In this document: piece after piece, positions 58,827 to 64,000 of the stretch
Numbering within the stretch: position 1 is the first letter of the stretch
How the letters are laid out: each line of letters opens with the position of its first letter
Translations under genes and position numbers: made by a program
Source of the DNA: Microbacterium sp. 4R-513
Lineage (GTDB): Bacteria > Actinomycetota > Actinomycetes > Actinomycetales > Microbacteriaceae
Assembly: GCF_011046485.1 (NCBI RefSeq)
Contig: NZ_CP049256.1
Coordinates: 1,674,001 to 1,738,000, forward strand
Direction of reading: 5' to 3'
DNA length: 64,000 nucleotides
The notes under the pieces: model-generated
What the model was told of the DNA's origin: nothing
The model's input: only the letters and a program-made list of their open reading frames with translations
Database searches by the model: none

Positions 58827-60118
58827 GGACCGCAGACATCCTGCGCGCCGCCGCGCGCAACTCCTTCCGCAGCAAGCTGCGGACGACGTTGACCGTGCTC
58901 AGCCTGTTCGTCGGTGCGTTCGCCCTGACGCTCACGACCGCGCTCGGAGCCGGCGTCAGCGACTACGTCCAGCGTCAGGTCGCGACGCTCGGCGCGAACG
59001 ACATCCTCCTGGTGTCACCGGCTGCGACGACGTCCACGTCCGACGGTCCGACCGAGTACGACCCGAACGGGCGTCAGCAATCGGGCCAGGCGACGCCGCT
59101 GACCTCGGGAACACTCCTCAATCAGGCTGACGTCGACACGATCGAAGGCATCGACGGCGTGCGCCGCGTCGAGGCGATCGACCAGATCTCGGTCGACTGG
59201 ATCGAGGCATCCAGCGGCGGCACGCGCTACGAGGTCGACATCAACCCGACGTCCTCGATCGGGCAGAGCGACCTCGTCGCCGGCGAGCAGCTCGACCAGG
59301 ATTCCTCGGAGGCCCAGATCGTCCTGCCTGAGGACTACGTGGGCGCCCTGGGCTTCGAGGACGCGGATGCCGCGATCGGCCAGAAGGTCAGCCTCGGATA
59401 CACCGACGCCGAGCAGGCGCAGCAGCAGGTCGAGGCCACCGTCGTCGGTGTCGCGCGTGCGAGCCTCTTCGCCGCCGGTGCCGGGACCAACTCGGCGCTC
59501 ACCGCAGAGGTGGCGGATGCGCAGGCCGTTCCGGGGCAGCCCCGCGCCTGGCCGATCGCTGTCGCGTATCTGGACGGGTCGGGAAGCGGCGGAGCAGTGA
59601 CCGACGACGACATCGCCGCCGTGAAGTCCGACCTCCAGGCCGACGACCTCGCCGGGCAGACGATCGAGGATCAGCTCGGCGTCGTGCAGACGGTCATCAA
59701 CGGGATCATCGGGGTGCTGAGCGCCTTCGCCGTCGTGGCGCTGCTGGCCGCATCCTTCGGCATCGTCAACACGCTGCTCATGAGCGTGCAGGAGCGCACC
59801 CGCGAGATCGGCCTCATGAAGGCGATGGGGATGTCGAACGGGCGGGTCTTCGCGCTCTTCAGCCTCGAGGCCGCGGTCATCGGGCTGCTGGGAGCGACGA
59901 TCGGCGCCCTCGCGGCGATCCTCGTGGGGTCGGCGATCGCGAACGTCGCGGCCGACACCCTGCTGGCCGATCTTCCGGGCCTGCAGATCCTGCTGTTCGA
60001 TCCGGTCAACGTGATCGCTGTGATCGGCATCATCACGGTCATCGCATTCCTGTCGGGCGTCCTCCCGGCGCGTCGGGCGGCGCGCCAGAATCCGATCGAG
60101 TCGCTACGGTACGAGTGA
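58823..60118 (+). CDS. FtsX-like permease of a MacB-type ABC exporter
   Basis: This 431-residue protein has one N-terminal helix (LRTTLTVLSLFVGAFALTLT), a large extracytoplasmic MacB_PCD domain (residues about 45-285), and three C-terminal helices. The helices flank VNTLLMSVQERTREIGLMKA, the FtsX-family coupling helix. The tail PARRAARQNPIESLRYE is the classical MacB/FtsX end. It works with the overlapping ATPase as a dimer. Its downstream TetR gene probably controls the unit. Confidence 0.93.
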   Translation: MRTADILRAAARNSFRSKLRTTLTVLSLFVGAFALTLTTALGAGVSDYVQRQVATLGANDILLVSPAATTSTSDGPTEYDPNGRQQSGQATPLTSGTLLNQADVDTIEGIDGVRRVEAIDQISVDWIEASSGGTRYEVDINPTSSIGQSDLVAGEQLDQDSSEAQIVLPEDYVGALGFEDADAAIGQKVSLGYTDAEQAQQQVEATVVGVARASLFAAGAGTNSALTAEVADAQAVPGQPRAWPIAVAYLDGSGSGGAVTDDDIAAVKSDLQADDLAGQTIEDQLGVVQTVINGIIGVLSAFAVVALLAASFGIVNTLLMSVQERTREIGLMKAMGMSNGRVFALFSLEAAVIGLLGATIGALAAILVGSAIANVAADTLLADLPGLQILLFDPVNVIAVIGIITVIAFLSGVLPARRAARQNPIESLRYE

Positions 60119-60135
60119 CCCCAGGAGCGCAGATC

Positions 60136-60756
60136 ATGTCGACCCCACCTCCTCCGCGGCGACGCGACGCCGTCGCGAAGACCGCCGCGATCGAGCGAGC
60201 CGCCATCGATCTCGTGATCGAGCACGGCTACGACTCGGTGACGGTCGACATGATCTGCGCCCGGGCCGGCGTCAGCCAGCGCACCTTCTTCAATCACTTC
60301 CGGACGAAGGATGCCGCGGTCATCGGCGCCGGTCCTCCATCGATCGACGAGCGGGCGGCGCGGGAGTTCATCGTGTCGACCGGACCACTCCTGCTCGAGG
60401 CGGCCCAGCTGATCCGCATCGACCCCGGTGCCATGGCCGCCGACCCCGAGCTCCTCGCCCGTCGCATCCGAGCCGTCGGGACCAACTCGGTCCTGATGGC
60501 CCGGCAGATGGAGCGGCTTGCCGGGCTCGAGCAGGAGCTCGCGGAGATCATCCATCTCCGGCTGAGGACCCAGTTCCCGGGGGAGGACGAGTCCCGGCTC
60601 GCTGTGCAGGCGGAGCTCACGACGCATATCCTCGCGGGGGTCATGCGATACATCGGTCAGTCCTGGGCCAAACAGGTCGAGGCCGGTCAGGCGCCGCAGA
60701 TCGAGCCGTCGGCGATCGGCGAGGTGCTCGCCGCCACTCTCGCGAAACTGGGGTGA
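60136..60756 (+). CDS. TetR-family transcriptional regulator of the exporter operon
   Basis: This 206-residue repressor has HTH segments KTAAIERAAIDLVIEHGYDS and VDMICARAGVSQRTFFNHF within the first 60 residues, and a helical C-terminal ligand domain. ATG 60136 is chosen because AGGAG (60123-60127) lies 8 nt before it; a GTG at 60115 overlapping the permease stop is possible. It is third in the operon, and the GTTAC/GTAAC palindromes before the ATPase gene are its most likely sites. An additional site group before the following amino-acid transporter might extend its regulon. Confidence 0.91.
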   Translation: MSTPPPPRRRDAVAKTAAIERAAIDLVIEHGYDSVTVDMICARAGVSQRTFFNHFRTKDAAVIGAGPPSIDERAAREFIVSTGPLLLEAAQLIRIDPGAMAADPELLARRIRAVGTNSVLMARQMERLAGLEQELAEIIHLRLRTQFPGEDESRLAVQAELTTHILAGVMRYIGQSWAKQVEAGQAPQIEPSAIGEVLAATLAKLG

Positions 60757-60791
60757 CGGCGACTCTCGGCGGGTCCAGGGTTGGAACTTGC

Positions 60792-60835
60792 GTTACTTGT
60801 GCCGCAGTGACTAGACATTTCGTAACGTCTGTTAC
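60792..60835. promoter_or_regulatory. GTTAC/GTAAC half-sites before the amino-acid binding-protein gene
   Basis: GTTAC (60792-60796), GTAAC (60822-60826) and GTTAC (60831-60835) occur within 44 bp; the last two form a perfect inverted repeat with a 4-nt spacer. They resemble the half-sites at 58033-58043. Promoter elements cannot be placed with confidence. Confidence 0.5.
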
Positions 60836-60884
60836 ATGATGGGACCGGCGCTCACCGTCGAGCTCCCACGAGAAAGGTCCACCG

Positions 60885-61859
60885 ATGGCAATCCTCACCC
60901 CCCGCCTGCGCCGTGCGGGTCTCGCGACCGCCGCGCTCGCCGCCACAGGCATCCTCATCGCCGGCTGTACCGCAGCCTCGGGCGCCGAGAACGGCTCTGA
61001 CGAGGGCGCGTCCGCCGCCCCTGTCGACATCCTCGGCACCGACATCTCCGTCGACGAGGACGCGCGCGCCCTGCTTCCCGACGACATCGCCGATGCCGGT
61101 GCCGTCAAGGTCGCGACGGATGCCCCGTACGCTCCGTTCGAGATGTTCGTCGAGGAGGGCTCCGAGGAGCTCACCGGCGTCGATGTGCTCCTCGGCCAGG
61201 CGATCGGCGCCAAGCTCGGCATCGACTTCGACTTCGCCCAGCAGGGCTTCGACGGCATCATCCCCGCCCTTCAGGCCGGCAACTTCGATGTCGCGATGTC
61301 GGCGATGACCTCGAGCGTGGAGCGCATGGATGTGCTGACCTTCGTCGACTACTCGGCGTCGGGCACGGGCATCCTGACCCGCGCGGGAAACCCGGACAAG
61401 ATCGAGACGTACCTCGACCTGTGCGGCAAGGACGTCGCGGTGCAGACCGCCACGAGCCAGGTCGACCTCGTCAACGAGGTGTGGCAGGACGACTGCGAGG
61501 CGGAGGGCCTCGAGCCGGTGAAACTCAGCGAGTTCCCGTCGGATTCCGACGCTCAGCTCGCGATCACCGCGGGCAAGGCCGTCGCTTCGCTGCTCACGAA
61601 GCCCAGCGCCGGCTACGTCGCGAAGACGACGAACGACGGCAAGACGTTCATGGTCGTGGAGGACTCCACCGCGCCGAACGGCTACGATGCGACGCTGAAC
61701 GGCATCGGCGTCCTCAAGGACAACGAAGCGCTCGCCGAAGCGATCCAGGCGGCACTCCAGAGCCTCATGGACGACGGAACGTACGAGGCGATCCTCGCCG
61801 AGTTCGGCGTGGAGGGCATCGGCATCGACGAAGCGACCATCAACGCCGCCAAGTCCTGA
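60885..61859 (+). CDS. Polar amino-acid ABC transporter binding lipoprotein (SBP_bac_3)
   Basis: This 324-residue binding protein has a lipoprotein signal ([16 protein letters not shown], Cys near residue 26) and the family-3 fold. Seen: [57 protein letters not shown], and [19 protein letters not shown] near the end. These proteins bind polar or charged amino acids; the exact ligand is not predictable. An AAAGG ribosome site precedes the ATG. A hairpin follows before the permease gene. A neighbouring M20 peptidase downstream hints that the ligand may be an amino acid or its conjugate. Confidence 0.92.
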   Translation: MAILTPRLRRAGLATAALAATGILIAGCTAASGAENGSDEGASAAPVDILGTDISVDEDARALLPDDIADAGAVKVATDAPYAPFEMFVEEGSEELTGVDVLLGQAIGAKLGIDFDFAQQGFDGIIPALQAGNFDVAMSAMTSSVERMDVLTFVDYSASGTGILTRAGNPDKIETYLDLCGKDVAVQTATSQVDLVNEVWQDDCEAEGLEPVKLSEFPSDSDAQLAITAGKAVASLLTKPSAGYVAKTTNDGKTFMVVEDSTAPNGYDATLNGIGVLKDNEALAEAIQAALQSLMDDGTYEAILAEFGVEGIGIDEATINAAKS

Positions 61860-61865
61860 CCCGAC

Positions 61866-61901
61866 CCCGGTGCGGCCGCCGTCGCGGTCGGCCGCACCGG
61901 G
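61866..61901 (+). terminator. Intercistronic hairpin after the amino-acid binding-protein gene
   Basis: CCCGGTGCGGCCG and its exact complement form a 13-bp stem with a 10-nt loop, 7 nt after the stop codon. The same arrangement occurs in two other transporter operons in this window. Confidence 0.65.
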
Positions 61902-61984
61902 TTCTCCGCGGGAACGCGCCACGCCGCCGCCGCCCGCAACCGATCGACCGCATCATCATGAACCTGAACTCACCGAGGAGCATC

Positions 61985-62932
61985 ATGGCCGCACCGTCGC
62001 CGCAGGTCGTCACCCCGACCGCGGAGAACGCGTCGGAGCCCCGCCGCCCCGCGCCCATCACCGCAGTGCCGCTGCGCCACCCGTGGAGGTGGGTGTCCGG
62101 CATCATCGTCGGACTCGTCGCCGCCTCGCTCATCCTCGCCTTCGCGCAGAACCCGAACATCGACTGGCCGACCGTCGGCGAGTACCTCTTCGCGCCGCTG
62201 ACGCTCCAGGGCCTCGCGACCACGATCTTCCTCACGGTCGCCGCCATGGTGATCGGCCTCGGCGGCGGCATCGTCGTCGCCATCATGCGCCTCTCGCCCA
62301 ATCCCGTCATGCGTGTCGTGAGCGGTCTGTTCGTCTGGGTCTTCCGCGGCACCCCGGTGCTCCTGCAGCTCATCTTCTGGGGCTTCATCGGCGCGTTCCT
62401 GCCGAAGATCGTGCTCGGCGTCCCCTTCACGAGCATCGAGTTCTGGTCGGTCGAGACGAGCGACCTGATCCCGGCGACGATCGCGGCCCTCCTCGCCCTG
62501 GGCCTGAACGAGATGGCGTACGCCTCCGAGATCGTGCGTGCCGGCATCCAGTCCGTCGACCACGGACAGACCGAGGCCGCGCACTCGCTCGGCATGACGC
62601 CGGGTCGGACCATGCGGCGGATCGTCCTGCCGCAGGCCATGCGGGTGATCGTGCCGCCGATGGGCAACGAGGTCATCACGATGCTCAAGACGACCGCACT
62701 CGTATCGGTCATCGCCGGCCGCGACCTCATGTCGAACCTGCAGGCCGCCTACGCGCAGAACTTCAAGATCATCCCGCTCCTCATCGTGGCGGCGATCTGG
62801 TACCTCGCTCTCACGAGCATCCTGGCCATCCCGCAGGCATGGCTCGAGCGCCGATTCGGCCGCGGCGTCGCAGGCGCCCGCGAGTCGGCCTTCAGCCGCG
62901 TGCTGCGCACCTGGAAGGGCGGAAAGAAGTGA
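61985..62932 (+). CDS. Amino-acid ABC transporter permease (HisMQ family)
   Basis: This permease of about 315 residues has a 40-residue cytoplasmic N-terminus and five or so helices. The characteristic segments are [19 protein letters not shown] and the EAA loop [20 protein letters not shown], followed by [20 protein letters not shown]. It forms a homodimer or pairs with another permease to move amino acids. The ATG at 61985 has GAGGAG 4 nt upstream; ATG 61958 is the other candidate. It precedes the ATPase gene closely. Confidence 0.92.
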   Translation: MAAPSPQVVTPTAENASEPRRPAPITAVPLRHPWRWVSGIIVGLVAASLILAFAQNPNIDWPTVGEYLFAPLTLQGLATTIFLTVAAMVIGLGGGIVVAIMRLSPNPVMRVVSGLFVWVFRGTPVLLQLIFWGFIGAFLPKIVLGVPFTSIEFWSVETSDLIPATIAALLALGLNEMAYASEIVRAGIQSVDHGQTEAAHSLGMTPGRTMRRIVLPQAMRVIVPPMGNEVITMLKTTALVSVIAGRDLMSNLQAAYAQNFKIIPLLIVAAIWYLALTSILAIPQAWLERRFGRGVAGARESAFSRVLRTWKGGKK

Positions 62933-62937
62933 CCATC

Positions 62938-63738
62938 ATGCTCCCCACAGACCCCAACCCGGCCCTGGCCACCGACACGACGGCGATCATCGACGCACGC
63001 GATGTGCACAAACGCTTCGGCTCGCTCGAGGTGCTCAAGGGCATCACGCTCCAGGTCGAGCGCGGGCAGGTCGCCTGCCTCCTCGGCCCGTCCGGCTCGG
63101 GCAAGTCGACGTTCCTCCGCTGCATCAACCACCTCGAGAAGATCGACGCGGGCATGATCCGGGTCGCCGGTCGCACGGTCGGCTACGAGGAGCGCAACGG
63201 CAAGCTGTACGAGCTACGGGAGAAGGATGTCGCGCGCCAGCGCCGCGGCGTCGGGATGGTCTTCCAGCGGTTCAATCTCTTCCCGCACATGACCGCGCTC
63301 GAGAACATCATCGAGGCGCCGATGCAGGTGCGGGGCACCTCGCGCGCCGCCGCCAGAGAGCGGGCCGCCGAGCTCCTCGACCGCGTCGGTCTCGGCGACA
63401 AGGCGGGCGCCTACCCGAGCGCGCTCTCGGGTGGTCAGCAGCAGCGGATCGCGATCGCGCGCGCTCTCGCGATGGACCCCGAGGTCATGCTCTTCGACGA
63501 GCCGACTTCGGCGCTCGACCCCGAGCTCGTCGGCGACGTGCTCGACGTCATGCGCGACCTGGCGGCATCCGGCATGACCATGATCGTCGTGACCCACGAG
63601 ATCGGCTTCGCCCGCGAGGTCGGCGACGTGGCGGTCTTCATGGACGGAGGCGTCGTGGTCGAGCAGGGTCGCCCTGCGGATGTGCTGGTCAACCCGCGCG
63701 AGGCGCGGACTCAGGCGTTCCTCGCCAAGGTGCTGTGA
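62938..63738 (+). CDS. Amino-acid ABC transporter ATPase (GlnQ/HisP family)
   Basis: This ATPase of about 266 residues has [20 protein letters not shown], Walker [21 protein letters not shown]-loop [12 protein letters not shown], signature [19 protein letters not shown], Walker [17 protein letters not shown] and the switch His in [10 protein letters not shown] short insertion, [19 protein letters not shown], is common in the HisP branch. GTG at 62929 overlapping the permease stop (GTGA) is the alternative start. It powers the upstream permease. The TGATG junction with the M20 gene shows they are co-transcribed. Confidence 0.94.
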   Translation: MLPTDPNPALATDTTAIIDARDVHKRFGSLEVLKGITLQVERGQVACLLGPSGSGKSTFLRCINHLEKIDAGMIRVAGRTVGYEERNGKLYELREKDVARQRRGVGMVFQRFNLFPHMTALENIIEAPMQVRGTSRAAARERAAELLDRVGLGDKAGAYPSALSGGQQQRIAIARALAMDPEVMLFDEPTSALDPELVGDVLDVMRDLAASGMTMIVVTHEIGFAREVGDVAVFMDGGVVVEQGRPADVLVNPREARTQAFLAKVL

Positions 63739-64000
63739 TGACGGCCGCTTCCCGCGCCGCGGCGGCGCCGTCCGCCGTCGCGCTCCGCGACCTCGCGCAA
63801 TCGGCTCTCCCCGTCTTCCGGCGGGAGCTCGCCGAGCTCGTGTCGATCGACTCGGGCTCCGACTCGCCCGAGGGAGTCGACGCCGCCGGCGACTGGTGCG
63901 CGGCTCGACTCGCCTCCCTCGGGTTCGACGTCGAGCGGATCGCCACGCCGCCGGTCGACGGCAGGCGCTTCGGCGGCGTCGTGATCGGGCGACTGCGGGG
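63738..64000 (+). CDS. M20-family metallopeptidase, N-terminal part (runs off window)
   Basis: About 87 codons are visible. LPVFRRELAELVSIDSGSDS, then PEGVDAAGDWCAARLASLGFDVERI, matches the N-terminus of M20 zinc peptidases of the glutamate carboxypeptidase/ArgE/DapE superfamily. The metal ligands lie beyond the window. It is in one operon with an amino-acid transporter, so it may release amino acids from peptides or N-acyl conjugates (inferred). The start ATG overlaps the ATPase stop. Confidence 0.78.
   Translation, partial: MTAASRAAAAPSAVALRDLAQSALPVFRRELAELVSIDSGSDSPEGVDAAGDWCAARLASLGFDVERIATPPVDGRRFGGVVIGRLR

Noticed and set aside
60785..60840. GlnR-type nitrogen box before the amino-acid transporter
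   Set aside because: GTAAC/GTTAC half-sites are present, but their spacing and the second half do not match the GlnR pattern; a TetR site explains them better.

Overview
The window is a chromosomal segment of a high-GC (about 70% by eye) actinobacterium. Microbacteriaceae, most likely a Microbacterium-like organism, fits best. The signs are dense GC-rich coding, many ATGA/GTGA overlapping gene pairs, many leaderless-looking genes (a TANNNT hexamer 6-7 nt before the start codon), abundant GGATGCC/GGCATCC words, and intergenic inverted repeats of the type common in that family. This placement is inference. No rRNA, tRNA, CRISPR array, prophage or intact transposon was recognised.

The theme is carbohydrate scavenging. 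Region 1 (1-9263) is a minus-strand operon: a family-5 binding protein, a DppB-type permease, a fused DppC-DppD permease/ATPase, a DppF ATPase and a GH3 glycosidase. It faces a divergent TetR regulator that overlaps a GH2 glycosidase. Region 2 (9264-18000) holds a MarR/MFS efflux pair, an alpha/beta hydrolase, a secreted GH6 cellulase behind a perfect CebR box, a DEAD-box helicase, a lipoate ligase and an orphan DNA methyltransferase. Region 3 (18161-26155) holds a large secreted S8 protease, a TetR/carboxylesterase pair, a haloperoxidase-like hydrolase and a Pro-rich membrane protein. Region 4 (26252-37382) is a galactose and central-sugar block: galTK (galK frameshifted at a G7 run), a divergent LacI regulator, galE, a second LacI gene with glycerate kinase, phosphoglucomutase, prephenate dehydratase, a PhzF-like protein and the scar of a GH10 xylanase gene.

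Region 5 (37713-53297) holds an LLM flavoprotein and two sugar-uptake loci. One is LacI plus a GH42 beta-galactosidase, two permeases and a binding protein, with three matching operators. The other is LacI plus a GH13 alpha-glucosidase, a binding protein and two permeases. A photolyase lies between them. Neither transporter has its own ATPase, so a shared MsiK-type ATPase encoded elsewhere is expected. Region 6 (53322-64000) holds a diacylglycerol-kinase-like protein, serS, a HAD phosphatase, a membrane protein, a MacB-type exporter with a TetR regulator, a polar amino-acid ABC transporter, and the start of an M20 peptidase that runs off the window.

Noteworthy non-coding structure includes paired LacI operators over overlapping divergent promoters at gal, adjoining MarR palindromes, hairpins between three binding-protein genes and their permeases, a two-copy palindromic element flanking the cellulase, a G-quadruplex-prone tract, and a REP-like sequence read through as protein inside a permease gene. 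I found no clearly new defence or biosynthetic system. The most unusual items are the family-5 transporter with glycosidases under TetR control, and the several gene scars and repeat insertions.
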